From: Nectonema munidae
Taxonomy: Eukaryota; Nematomorpha; Nectonematoida; Nectonematidae
NCBI GenBank assembly: GCA_030549495.1
Contig: JAUIRK010001051.1
Coordinates: 806,001-870,000 of the forward strand
DNA: 64,000 nucleotides
Direction of reading: 5' to 3'
Below the pieces are notes generated by a model. That model was not told the DNA's origin. It ran no database searches and saw nothing but the letters and a program-made list of their open reading frames with translations. The translations under genes and the position numbers were made by a program. Shown here piece after piece: positions 23,792 through 34,866 of this stretch (positions within the stretch are counted from its first letter, which is position 1; each line of letters opens with the position of its first letter).

Positions 23792-24259
23792 TATCAATAG
23801 GATATGATCCAAAAAAAGTTAAATATAGAAAAATTGCAAAAATTTTTAGATGAAATAAAAATGTTCAATTTAATTAAAAAATTTCCATGGAAGGATGTTA
23901 CAATTTTATGAGAAATTAGTTGTTTATTAACATTCAATTTAATATACTCTTTGTAAATACATCTTGCATTACGAGTGTTGTTTTCATGTGTATCTTTTTC
24001 TCAAGGGTGGTGAACACAAACATTTTTATATTTGAAAAAGAACATAGATATTCTATAAAAATATAGACCACCAAGTTTCAAGCAATTGCATTCATTCAAT
24101 TTTTCATTTGTATGGATATGGTATTTTAAATTAAAAATTAATCTCAAAATTCTTTTTTGAGTAATCAAAAGAGTGTGTCGAAACTAAAAGTAAAATTGAA
24201 AAAACTTTATCGACATTTAAAATTAATTAATTTAAATTTTCTAAAAATGTTTTCAAATT

Positions 24260-24680
24260 ATTTTTCAAGATACCAAAAATTAAGGCGGAAAATTTAATCA
24301 AAGGTGCCTCCTTCCAAGTACGCAAAAGAAAACTTTTAGTTCAAAAATTCTCATTTCTTTTGTAAAATTATATTAAAGATGAAATTATTATTGATAAAAT
24401 TTTAGAAAAAAATAAAGATACAGATAATGAAGCTTTCCATTTTCTGTTTTTAAAAGAATAAAATAATGACAAAAAGATTGCACTTATTAAAGTTTCTCCT
24501 AAAGAATACAGTTTTGATAAACAATCTGGTTTCACAATCTGTGAATGTAAGTTTTTCTCTTACCTACAGTGTGGTAAATGTCTCTTATTTGGTCACACTA
24601 ATTCTAAATTGTTTGTCAATATTGTTCTCAAAAGTATGAATTACAAAGCTGCTCCTTCAAAAATGATCCACTGAACTATA
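24260..24680 (+). mobile_element. LINE ORF1 (gag-like) fragment, Jockey/I-type
   Basis: Reading + frames gives ALIKVSPKEYSFDKQSGF (about 24480-24535). A zinc-knuckle start CGKCLLFGHTNSK (about 24570-24610) and a second knuckle-like CQYCSQKYELQSC in another frame follow, the layout of ORF1 proteins of Jockey/I LINEs. There are several frame changes. It ends where the antisense piggyBac transposase begins, so one element probably cut the other. Confidence 0.6.
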
Positions 24681-24689
24681 AATTTTATA

Positions 24690-26474
24690 ATTGCAAGTTT
24701 AAACTTTATAATTCAATAATAAAACTTCATCGTCTTTTGTGAAAGCATATTTTGAGCTAAAAAGTGCTGTCTTTTTTTCAAATTTTTAATATTTTGGAAT
24801 TTCTTTATGATTGGCACGCAACGTTCCAATAAGTGTTGTTTTTTCTTTCAAAAGTTCTCTAGCTAAGCCTAAGCCCGTAAAGAAGTAATCGCTTGTCACA
24901 TTTAAACCCATTCCAATTAAATCTTTCATCAATTTCATTACAACACTTTGCCCAAGTGAAGTTTGACGCTCTTCTTTTCCAATATAAGGATAAGAATTCA
25001 AAACATATGAAGTTTTACTGTCGCAAAGCATCCAAAATTTTATGCCAAACTTACCAGGCTTGTTTGGCATATATTGTGTAAAACTACATCGACTTCTACA
25101 AGCAAAAAGTTGCTAATCGATTATAACGGTTGCATTTGGTAGAAAACACTTTTTGCAATTTGAAATTACAGCATCCCATACCTCGCAAATTGGAGCAAAT
25201 TTATACATCTCTTTTCTTCTTTTCCTAGACTCTTCTTCATCAAATCTGATATATCTCAAGATGTTTTTAAATTTATCTCGTGCCATTGTATTATTGAAGA
25301 TATTTCTTACATAATTATTTTTCCAAAAAGAGTCCAAAGTCTCAGATTTACATTTCACAACTCCACGTATGATACACATACCTAAAAAAGCTTGCAAGTC
25401 TTCAACTCTTATTGTAAAATCAAATTTTTCTTTATTGGCTTTTTTGTTTGTCATATCTACAATAAATTGTAATGTTTTAGATCCTATTGTCTAGAAAAAT
25501 GTCAATAGAGTCACTAAACCTATTTCGAATAAAATTAGTTACACCACCTCTATTACGTATAATGTTTTTACAACTTGTTTTTCCTACAAGTTTAGGAAAA
25601 GATAAAGTCCAAAGTACTCCGTTTTTAATTTCAGGTTCATTATGTACAATTTCTTCATCAATTTCACTTTCATCAGATGATTTATAATTGAAACATTCCA
25701 TATTTACATTTTGAGTATTTGCATCTTTATATGATTCTGAACAATCGCTTGTATAAGAAGCAGAATCATCATTTTCTTCAGTAGGATGTAAGTTTACATC
25801 AAGCATTCTCCAAGCCATAACTGGAACAATATGAAGAGTTAAAAATTTAGAAAAATAAAAAAACTTAATAGTGAATATATTTTTTAAAAACTATACAAAA
25901 TTATATAAAAATTTTATCAAAAAAATTATTTTAAATATTTATATATTTAATTTTTATATTAGTTCATATATCTGTAGTGTGAGTGTCGCTTGAAGCATTC
26001 TGATTGGTTGAAATATCTTTTGTATGTATTTTTATATGTTGTAATAGAAAAATACACAGAAAAGATACAAATATTCTAAAAACTGACCACAATACCATAT
26101 AACACTATTAGCAACTCAAAATACACACTACAAGAATCCTATGTTTCGAGCGTAGCCTAAACAATAAAAAACTAGCCGGTCCCGTGGTCGTTTCGAGCGA
26201 AGCGAATTTGAATTAGCAACTCAATATACACATTACCCAGAATCCTATGTTTCGAGCGAAGCGAGAAACGACCACGGGACCGGCTAGTATTAAATAACTA
26301 TTATAAAATTTTTATTTTTTTTACATTTAAAAAAAATTAAAAATTAATTAAAAAAAATAAAATATATTTAAATTTGGAAGCAGTTTTTAAATTTAAAGGC
26401 CAAAAATGAGTTTAGGTCAATTGACCAGTGTAGCCTTTCAATGTATAATTTTTTTTCAGTCGTTCTAGGGTTAA
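24690..26474 (-). mobile_element. piggyBac DNA transposon (transposase 25818 down to about 24690)
   Basis: On the minus strand the transposase starts at 25818 (MAWRMLDVNL). An acidic N-terminal third follows, then the DDE_Tnp_1_7 core: VEDLQAFLGMCIIRGV, SFWKNNYVRNIF, FKNILRYIRFD, then VIIDEQL-like DDE context at about 25110. Then come GKFGIKFWMLCDSKTSYVLN and TSDYFFTGLGLARELL (24786-25070) and a tail SKYAFTKDD. It is split by at least three frame breaks or stops. The element's 5' terminus appears at 26460-26474 as TTAACCCTAGAACG read on the minus strand. The 3' terminus was not found. Confidence 0.85.
26172..26288. mobile_element. Palindromic short element, Helitron- or MITE-like, CTAGCCGGTCCCGTGGTCG ends
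   Basis: The two ends are inverted copies of ACTAGCCGGTCCCGTGGTCG, placed in the 5' leader of the piggyBac element. Just inside the right end is a hairpin (GTTTC/GAAAC stem). The end CTAG followed by T is what a Helitron 3' terminus looks like, but Helitrons lack terminal inverted repeats, so a MITE with two such ends is equally possible. The same 48-bp end recurs at 53815-53862. Confidence 0.55.
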
Positions 26475-26475
26475 A

Positions 26476-28369
26476 ATGAAAAGACAACAAAATATACTGA
26501 AGATGGATAAAATCCCGAGAACTGAAAGTTTAGTGGAAGAACCTAGTGAAAATAGCTTCATCTTTATGAATAATACTGATGAAACGTCTGCTTTTGAACT
26601 GTGTCACCTTCAGATCCGACAGATGTCGCATCATCTCTGCCAGACTGCTGAAGTGCGATGCAATACGAAAATTGTCAAAAAAAAAAGTAGGTTTGTACCA
26701 AGAAACCTGGTTGTGATCACCGTGCCAAATTTGATTCTCTAAATATAAAAGGAATTAGAATTTCAGTTGAATGGGGAAGCTGCAGTGTTGAAGTCTCAGG
26801 AAAGAATAACACCATTCAGCAGGCATGTCTCAGAAAAAAAATAAAGGAACATTTTTTATCAAAGCCACATAGTGTCTGTGTAAAGCAACAATAGGATCAT
26901 GCATATGATACAAAAGTATTGATAAAATGAATGAGAGATTGCTTCTACATGCAGATGTTTGAAGATGAGATTGAACTTCAAATAAGAAATGGAGTTGACA
27001 TGGGTGTTGGACTTTATTCTCGCAAAACTGCTGTGAAAATAGTTGATCACATTGCAAAGGATATAAAAAATGAAATATTTACCAAAATCATTGAACATAA
27101 CTTGAAAATTTGTGTCAACATAGATGAAACTTCAACCATATCTAATAAACACGTTTTTATAATTTTTTTGAAGATTGAAGATAGTAATCGATCACCAACA
27201 ATATTCTTTGATATGGTTGAATTGGAAGGACCAGAAGCACAACAAATATACGCCTCGCTGTTAAAGAGTTTTCATGATGGTGGGTTTGATAATGAATATT
27301 TGTGAAATAATTTGATTGATTTCTGTTCAGATGGGGCAAGTGTAATCACGATTATCCTACCAATGTCCTGACATAAAATAAGTGAACCATTTCAAAATAT
27401 TAATGGATAAAATCTACACAAATTTTCAGCAATCAAACAAAAACCAAATGCAAATCCTTAAAATTTCAGAAGCAACAAATACTGAAGATTGGTATAGTTC
27501 AAGGACCAGGATGGGCTGCTTGCAGTCTAAGATCTAGGCTTGCTGAGTGGCGTGCTTATCCAGCATTGTACAAATATATTTCTAGTGAAGCAAAATATTC
27601 AGGGATGGCTGCACGTCTTTGCAACAAGCATTTCTTGGAAGATCTGGCACTGATGATAAATTTCCTTGCTTTCTAATGTTCTTCAAGCTAGAAGTTTAAC
27701 ACTGATAAAAGCTGAACAGTAAATAAAAAGGACCATTAAAAGGCATTTGAAATGCTTAAAGAAAGCACAGGAAAATATGAAAAGGAAATAGATATCAGAG
27801 CTGCTTCAGATGCATATTTATTTTGTTGAAAATAGCATTGTCATAACCTTCCTAGTCAAAAACTACTTGAAACAGAAATTAATCTGATTAATTTTCTTGG
27901 GCCTAATTCGTGCAATATTGAAGAAGTAGTTATACCTTGGAAAGCGGCGGAAGAAAAACTGAAAGAATTTTGTAAAGTTTTTCATCATGAAATCAGTATC
28001 AATGATTTTGAAGACTACGTAGAAAATGTCCTGCAAAATTCTAGCAACCCTGCAAAGGCTGAGGTTCCTCATAATACAGAAAGCTAAAAATATTATCAAT
28101 GCTATTGCTGACAGTTCTGCATAAGCTAAACAAGGTTTTTCAAGAATGAAATCATATATTCTGATAAAAGGAATCGCCTTACAGTCATGAATTTCGCTAA
28201 TCTTATGATAATTAATCTGTTTGGTCTTCCGTTTAGCTCATGGAATCCCACTCCTTCGGTCAAGACGTGGCTTAGAAGAAACCACTCAGCTGATGACAAC
28301 AGAGTGAAGATAAAGGAAAATAAAGACATTGATGATAATCAGGTCGCCATTTGGAAATATTTTAAGTAA
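26476..28369 (+). mobile_element. hAT-derived transposase, KIAA1586/ZNF862-like, decayed
   Basis: Pieces in order: a short N-terminal frame (26476-26742); the 'FDSLNIKGIRISVEWG' segment in a second frame; 26931-27305 with MGVGLYSRKTAVKIVDHIA, CVNIDETSTISNKHV and a 'FCSDGAS' motif just after a stop; then a C-terminal dimerisation region (AKQGFSRMKSYI, NFANLMIINLFGLP, PSVKTWLRRNHSADDN). This order matches KIAA1586-type hAT proteins. Several stops and frameshifts make it non-functional as read. It begins 2 bp after the piggyBac TTAA, so the piggyBac landed right beside its start. Confidence 0.85.
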
Positions 28370-28461
28370 AATATTCTAAAATTTATGTTATTGTTGTTTG
28401 TAAAATTGACGCAGCTTGTAAGTTGTCAAAACTTGAAAGCTAGCACTTGGCTTATCATAAG

Positions 28462-28538
28462 AGTTGGGAGCCTTGGGGATCGAACCCCTCATCTTCAACT
28501 TTTAAGCTTAGAGGTACACCCTAACCACCATTGAGGCT
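28462..28538 (-). mobile_element. tRNA-derived SINE, family B (head only)
   Basis: On the minus strand it reads AGCCTCAATGGTGGTTAGGG through GGGGTTCGATCCCC to AAGGCTCC. This can fold as a tRNA-like cloverleaf with a 6/7-bp acceptor stem (GAGCCT/AGGCTC) but an irregular T stem. It aligns base for base with the SINE head at 23719-23791, so I call it a SINE rather than a tRNA gene. Confidence 0.7.
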
Positions 28539-28599
28539 CAAAAAATATATGTTAAAAGTTTCCAGTAAAGATTTTACTTTATATTTTTTCTTTGAAAAA

Positions 28600-31500
28600 G
28601 ATTTGGTTTATTTATTTTCACAGAATAGCAGCCATTAATGCCAAGGGTAGATAGGTAGGTATGGAGATTTCTAAGAACTTTCCAGATGGAGCTGATATAC
28701 TTCCAAGCCTGCTGGAATTTAGTTTTCAAAGTGAGAATTTAGTCTTTGTGGGTCTTTCTGAAAAATTTGGAAGATTTTCATGACTGTAGACACTAGACTG
28801 TTTTGTAGAATGTATGGGTTAGTGATGATGATGACTTTTTGTGATTAGATATTCCGGGAAAGATTGAGTGTTTGGTTTGCAGAGAGTATTGGTTCGATTG
28901 TAGTTATGAGAAGAGAGAGATGTTTGATGAGTAATGGGTGTTGTAGAAGATCATGTAGAGACGATGGAATATGTTTAAAAAAGTAGCGGGTTTTTTCAAG
29001 GAGTTAGTTTCTATGAGAATGAAATATTTGACAATAAAGGAGAATGTGTATAGGTGTTTCAATGTACGGATAGCTAAAACGACAGAAAGGGTTTAAGTGA
29101 AGTTTCAATTTGAAGAAGTATGCATTACAAGGGCAATGGGAGTCCAATGGAATGAGTGAAAGTGTTTGTTTAAAATGAGTTGTGGTTGAGTCAAGAGATT
29201 GTTGCCACTGTAGTAGTGTAGAGTTAGTTATTGTGTTTGTAAATGTGGAGATGGGTAGAGAAAATGGGGGTAGGATCTATGAATCAAAGATTCTTGATTT
29301 TGCAACGTAATCAAGTAGAGCTGGGCACCAGACGATTTTTAATTTAAAGTGATTAGATAGGTGAATAAGTTTGCTTGCTAAACTATGAGTGTAGTGTGAG
29401 ATTTTGTTTTCAAGTTTTAGGTCAATTATTAAATTTTGCGTGTCTGTGAAAAAGGCGATATATTTGAAGGAGGTAGAAAAAGAAGTTAGGTTATTAAGAA
29501 GTATGTTGCAGGATAGTTATACTGCGTGAATTTCTGTTTCGTATGCAGTGACTTATTTGTGTGTTGGATAAGGAATCGGTTTTTTGTATTTTGTAGGAAG
29601 AATGCGCATGCAGCTGAAGAGCGATGTTGTAATTTAGAACCGTCAGTGAAAATTGAAAGTGAGCTGATAGTATTTGTTGTAAGTTAGTGAGTTATAGAGT
29701 TTGGGGCAAGATATCTATGGTGACCGATGTTAGTTGTGTAAAGAGGAGACGAAGAAGGGTGGATGAGCTCTATTGGGTAATTTAATGGTAGCACTTGATA
29801 AGATGTTTTGTTAGGAGCAAACTGAATTAATAAGGGATTGTAGTACTGCAGTGATTGGGATGTTTGGATTGTGTATACATTGGTGAAAGGATGTGGTGGG
29901 GGTGTAGAGCAGAAACTTATTAGGTAATTTTTAAGGAGCTTTTCTTTAGATTGAGATGGAGGGGTAGCGAGTTAGTAAATAATTCAAGTTTTGTAGTTGG
30001 TGTAGTGTGATAGCCATTGGTGATAGAAAGGAGACACATGTGATGAATTTTATTAAGATGAGTAAGGGAAGACTGATGTCTCAACTCTGAGCCCCATGAA
30101 AGAACTCCATATTTGAGGACAGGGAAAATGAGACTTTTATAAATGAACTTTGTGATTTTTGGAGAAAGTCCCCATTTGTAAGGAATTGCGTTTTTAAGAG
30201 AGAAAAGAGTTTTGACTAATTTTTGTGAGGAGTTGGGTTGGAGAGTGAGCCCAAAATATTTTACTTGGTTCTGTGGATCTAATTTGTTTGTTGTGTTAAG
30301 TTGTAAGGATAAAGGTTTGATTCTTTTGCGTGTGAAATGAATTAAGTAGGGTTTATTAGGGTTAAAGGAAATTTTGTATTGTTGCGTTTTGAATTGGATT
30401 TGTTTTAGTAGGGAAAGGGATTGTTTGAGGTTTTCGTTTTGCTCAGAAGCAGAAAATGAGAAAAAAAGGTCGTTGGAATATTTCTGAGAAAAGTTTGAGT
30501 TGTTGTTGATGAAAGCTAGGAGGGGTTGATGAGTATTAACCAAAGTAGGTGGGATAAGATTCCACCTTGAGGAGTAGAGAGAGCGAGCTCGCTAATATAT
30601 GAGTTGTTGTTTTGAATTAGAATGCGATGGCTAAGGTAATTGTGTATGAACTTTATCATGTATGTGGGGTAGGTGTTATCTATGAGGTTGTTAATGATAA
30701 CTGGGTTCCAGGCAGTGTTAAAATCATTCTCGATATCTAGGAATAAAGATGAGGTTATTTCATGATTTGTTAGTGCAGATTCGAGGTAAAATGTAAGGCG
30801 AGAAAGGGCTAATTCTGAGTTTTTGTTGAGAAGATAGGCGAATTGGTTAGCGTGAATGAGTGGATTTTTTAAGCTATAATGTAGCAGTCTCTTCCTGTGA
30901 ATTTACTCTAAAATTTTGCCTATAGTCGGTAAAAGAGATTTAAGGCGCCAATTTTTTATGTCATTGAGATTTCGATTGGATATAGGAATTAAAATTAATT
31001 TGCTAATTTTCCAGATATTGGGAAAGTAGCCTTGTCTTAAGCAACTGTTGAATAGTTGAAGTATGTGGGGATAGATAATATGGTATGCTTTGCGAACGTG
31101 TTTCATGGGGGTTATTATCAAAAGAGTGACAAATCAAAAGAGTGACATGACAAAAGAGTGACAATATATAAAAAAATTCAAAAGAGTGACAAAATATACA
31201 AAAATTCAAAAGTTTTACTTACCTACCTATCCTCACATAAAAAAACTCTTTTGATTTGTCGCTCTTTTAATCGCTATTTTAAGAGTGACAAATTATGTCC
31301 CTCTTTTGATTTGTCACTATTTTAATCTCTATTTTAAGAGTGACAAATTATGTCACTCTTTTGATTTGTCACTCTAATGAACATCTCCCATTTTATGGAT
31401 ATGTGGTCGTAGTTACATGCTAGTTTGGGTTTAAAGGAGTTTACGGCGTTGTTGAGTTCTGTAATGGTGATTTGTGGAAAATCAAAGGTGTTAGTATTAC

Positions 31501-32470
31501 GTAAATGTGATTGAGTTTTCTGTCTTATGATGGAATTGTGAATATTGTCGGTTACTAGTGAATCGGATGGAAAAAGTGAAGTAAGAAAAGAGGGGTTCAC
31601 GTGTGTTGTTTCAGTGTTGTTTGCTAGAAGTATATGGGGAGGTAAGGGAGATGAGGATTTTTATTGGTGATTTTGTGAAGGGTTGGAAGGAGTTTGACAG
31701 GCGAATTTTTTCCAGGCTTATTTTTTTTAGCTTTATTGCTTCCTTTTTTGTATAAGTTTTTTAATTGGAAGTGATTTTGAATGTTATCATGGATGTTTAT
31801 TTTTCTTATAAGTTTTGATGAACGTTTGAGTTGATGTTTTAGGTTGTTCAGATGGGAGTTCCAGAAATAAGCGTTTTGCGTTTTGGAAATGGGTTGTTTG
31901 GAGTAGAAGTGAGAATAGAAGCTGATTACTTTAGTTCTGATGTTGTGTTGGTTTTCCTTTCGGTATTAGATAGTTTTGATTGTAGGTTTTTTTTAGGAAA
32001 GCTGTACAGAAAATGTGTTTGCTAATAGGGTGGTTGTATTGGATCGTTTTGTGTACATTAAGATTGACTTGGAAAGATATAAACGAGTGGACTGAAGCTG
32101 AGGGTTTGTCACAAATCTTCCAATTTTTTTATGATTTCAATGGTTTCATTTGAGGTGATGGTAATGTCATTGTGGGATTGATATATTTTGTCTAGGTGTT
32201 TTTGTTGAAAAGTTGGCGATGTGTTAGAATCAGCAACCACGAAGATTTTGTTTTGTATCCCATAAATATGAGCGTGCATTGAGGTCTGTTGAAATAATGA
32301 GGAAAAAAGATTCATTAATGTAGTTTTTTATTTGGGTCAAAACGTTATCAAAACGATCAGGAATGGGATGTAAAGAAGAGGGTTGTGAGTAAAGAGAACA
32401 GAAGTTTAAAGAGAAGAAAATTGGTATAATGGTGTATTGAGAATAGATGTTTTTATTATGATGCAAGTAG
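28600..32470 (-). mobile_element. Non-LTR retrotransposon, I/Jockey-like with RNase H, decayed
   Basis: On the minus strand, from right to left: APE-type endonuclease (LIISTDLNARSYLWD at about 32280-32340); RT fingers/palm entry (CNYDHISIK, then across an insertion MKHVRKAYHIIYPHI, LILIPISNRNLNDIKNW, LLPTIGKILE at 30903-31121); RT thumb (29920-30543, VKYFGLTLQP, LKYGVLSWGSELR, CLLSITNGYHTTPT); RNase H (AYETEIHAV, about 29550). ORF order and the RNase H place it in the I-like group. It is broken by many stops and by the foldback element at 31109-31389. Confidence 0.85.
31109..31389. mobile_element. Foldback-like element with GAGTGACAAA tandem arms, nested in the LINE
   Basis: The left arm repeats CAAAAGAGTGACA and the right arm repeats the inverse TGTCACTCTTTTG. 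The outer ends begin GGGTTATTATCAAAAG and, inward from the right, GGGAGATGTTCATTAG. Flanks are GTTTCATGG (31100-31108) and ATTTTATGG (31390-31398), 9 bp with 7 matches. It splits the RT coding of the LINE exactly between two adjoining motifs, which proves an insertion after the LINE. Confidence 0.8.
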
Positions 32471-32560
32471 AGTAATCGTTTAAATATATAATAAAATATT
32501 TTTTTATTACCTTTTTAAAATATATATAATCATAAAATTTATTAGTACCAATATACATAT

Positions 32561-32722
32561 GGTCGTTCACAATTGTCTCAACCTATTTTTGATAAATTTC
32601 AACCCCCTCCCCTTCTCATGTCAACTTTTAAATATATCATCACTTAACAAAATCGACTTATGCCAACTTTGGATACCCCCCCCCCCCCCCACTTTTAGTT
32701 GACGTCAATTGTCAACGACCCC
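32561..32722 (+). mobile_element. Short inverted-repeat MITE with TGACGTCA ends, copy 1
   Basis: 162 bp. The left end is GGTCGTTCACAATTG and the right end, inward, is GGGGTCGTTGACAATTGACG. It contains a poly-C tract and TGACGTCA at 32700-32707. The reverse-complement copy is at 34708-34866, with the RTE LINE between the two. There is no ORF and no clear target duplication. Confidence 0.75.
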
Positions 32723-32984
32723 TAATTTAAAAGAAATGTAATGCCAATTTAAAAAAATACTTTCAAGCATGTGTATTTAGAATGCTTGTACACAAAGAAA
32801 CACCTTCATGTTTTTAAGTTAATTTAATTATCTATATAGTACAGACTGTACAGTAAAATATGTATCCAAAACATCATCATAATGATTTTTGTTTAACCAT
32901 TATTTTAAAATTTTATTGGTAAATAATCAAAAATGTTTAGTTTATTTGCTCACAAATTTTACTTTTTTGTAACAGAACCGGCCA

Positions 32985-34544
32985 CAAGGAGGAGGAAATT
33001 GAGAACAGATGAAAATAGTAGTTTGAGGAGCTAGTAAATGTTGAAAATAACCATGAACACACAGATAAAGAGAAAAAGTTAAGGGTCCTGAGTTTGTTTT
33101 TGAAGAATGAGAAGTATTGGAAGCAATAAAAGAAATGAATAAAATAAAACAACAGGAATCAGTGAAGTTAGTATAGAGATGATAAAAGTAGGCGAAGAAA
33201 AATATTTGAAGATGACGACTAGATTGCTGGAATTCCTTTGGAAGGAAGAAAGAATGCCGCAAGAATGGACTAAAAGCTTAAGTATTCCGATTTACAAGAA
33301 TAAAAGAAATGTGTTGAATTGCGAAAATTACCGGGGAATTAAATTGCTAGAACATGGGTTGAAACTGCTAGAGCTAGAGAGAATTTTGAGCAGGCGCGTT
33401 AGAAATCAAGTAATTATAGATTCAAATCAGTTTGGTTTCATGCATGTTAAAAGTACAGTGGATCGGATATTTATAGTAAGACAATTGATGGAAAAAAGAC
33501 TAGAAGGAAATCTGTCTTTATTTTGTAGCTTTGTAGACTTAGAGAAGGCATATGACAGAGTTCCAAGAGATATCGTATACTGGAGCGTGAGAGAAAAAGG
33601 TGTTAGTGAAAAGCTTGTAAGGTTAATTCAGGAAACATACAGGAACTCTAAGACTTCGATTAGAACAATGAATGGATGTTCACAGGAGTTTGATATAAAT
33701 GTAGGTTTACACCAATGTTCGACACTTAGTCCATTACTTTTTGCAATTGTTATAGATGAATCCTCGAAAAATATCAGAAAGATGGGAACTTTTGTTCGCT
33801 GATGATTTTGTAATAATAGCAGACAGTGAAAATGAAATGCAAGAAAAACTGTTTATGTGGCAAGAATGTCTTGAAGGAAAAGGCCTGAGATTGAATTCAC
33901 GTAAAACTGAAGTGAGGAAAGTCTGTAGGATGAAAAGGCTGTGATAAGCATGGGATCGAATTGAAACAAGTGCAAGAGTTCAAGTATTTACGGTCAGTTA
34001 TTGAAAAGGAAGGAAGTTGTAGTAAGGATGTACAGTCGAGGTTGAATGCGAGTTGGGCAAAATGGAAAGAAGTTTAGACTGTTTTAAACGATAAAAAGAT
34101 GCCAATGAAACTGAAGGACAAAGTCTATTTAGCCATAGTGAGACTAGTCATGACTTATGGATGAGAATGTTGGTGTATGAAAGAACAAGTTGGAAATGTC
34201 TGAAATGAAAATGCTGAGAATGATGTTAAATGTAACAAGAAGAGTTAGAATTAGGAATAAAGAAATAAGACGAAGAACAAAAGTAATGACGAGTGTGATA
34301 GATGTAATCGAAGAGAATAAAATGAGATGGTACGGACACGTGCTGAGAAGGGAAAAAATAAAATAAGGAAAGCATACGATGAGCAGGTAAAAGGAAAAAG
34401 AGGAAGGCAAAAAATAAGATGGGAAGATGATTTGGAAGAAAGTATGAAAAAATTTGGTTTGAAAGAAAGCGATGTTACAGACAAAAAGCTTTGAAGAGAA
34501 TAAGGGGTAAGATTCAGAAGAAGAAGAAGAAGAAGAAGAAGTAG
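32985..34544 (+). mobile_element. RTE-type LINE, 5'-truncated, with target duplication and (GAA)n tail
   Basis: It is flanked by CAGAACCGGCCA at 32973-32984 and 34545-34556, an exact 12-bp target duplication. The main frame (33179-33802) carries the RT core: NCENYRGIKLLEHGLK, FVDLEKAYDRVPRDI, VGLHQCSTLSPLLFAI. The family has GxxQGS; here Gln-Cys-Ser replaces it. The next frame starts with the catalytic FADD box (LFADDFVIIADSENEM, about 33789). A C-terminal RWYGHVLRR and a GAA repeat tail (34516-34541) follow. At least three frame breaks. The endonuclease is missing. Confidence 0.88.
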
Positions 34545-34707
34545 CAGAACCGGCCAACAAAAAATTTGAATTTCACTACTGTCCAAACTATACTTAAAAC
34601 TTCCAAAATGTTGACAAAAGAAAGAGTCCATGCCATTATTTAATTGAGCGATTTTCGTGATAGGCAAACTGTGTAAATCCAAAAAGACCATTGTATTCAA
34701 AGCAATT

Positions 34708-34866
34708 GTTCGTTCACAATTGACGTCAACTAAAAGGGGGGGGGGTATCCAAAGTTGACATAAGTCGATTTTGTTAAGTGATGATATATCTAAAAGTTGA
34801 CATGAGGGGGAGGGGGGGGGGTTGAAATTTATCAAAAAAAGGTTGACGTCAATTGTGAACGACCCC
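34708..34866 (-). mobile_element. Short inverted-repeat MITE with TGACGTCA ends, copy 2 (inverted)
   Basis: It is the reverse complement of 32561-32722, with the same poly-C/G tract and the internal AAAATCGACTTATG-type sequence. TGACGTCA occurs at both ends (34721-34728 and 34844-34851). Together the two copies form a ~160-bp inverted repeat around a 2-kb loop. Confidence 0.75.

Noticed and set aside
28462-28538. A tRNA gene on the minus strand
   Set aside because: The fold has an irregular T stem, and the sequence aligns with a SINE head at 23719-23791 that has a target duplication, so it is a SINE remnant.
34144-34835. Minus-strand frames of 138 and 194 codons
   Set aside because: They are antisense to the RTE LINE, its GAA tail and the adjoining MITE, with runs of Leu/Ser from the repeat.
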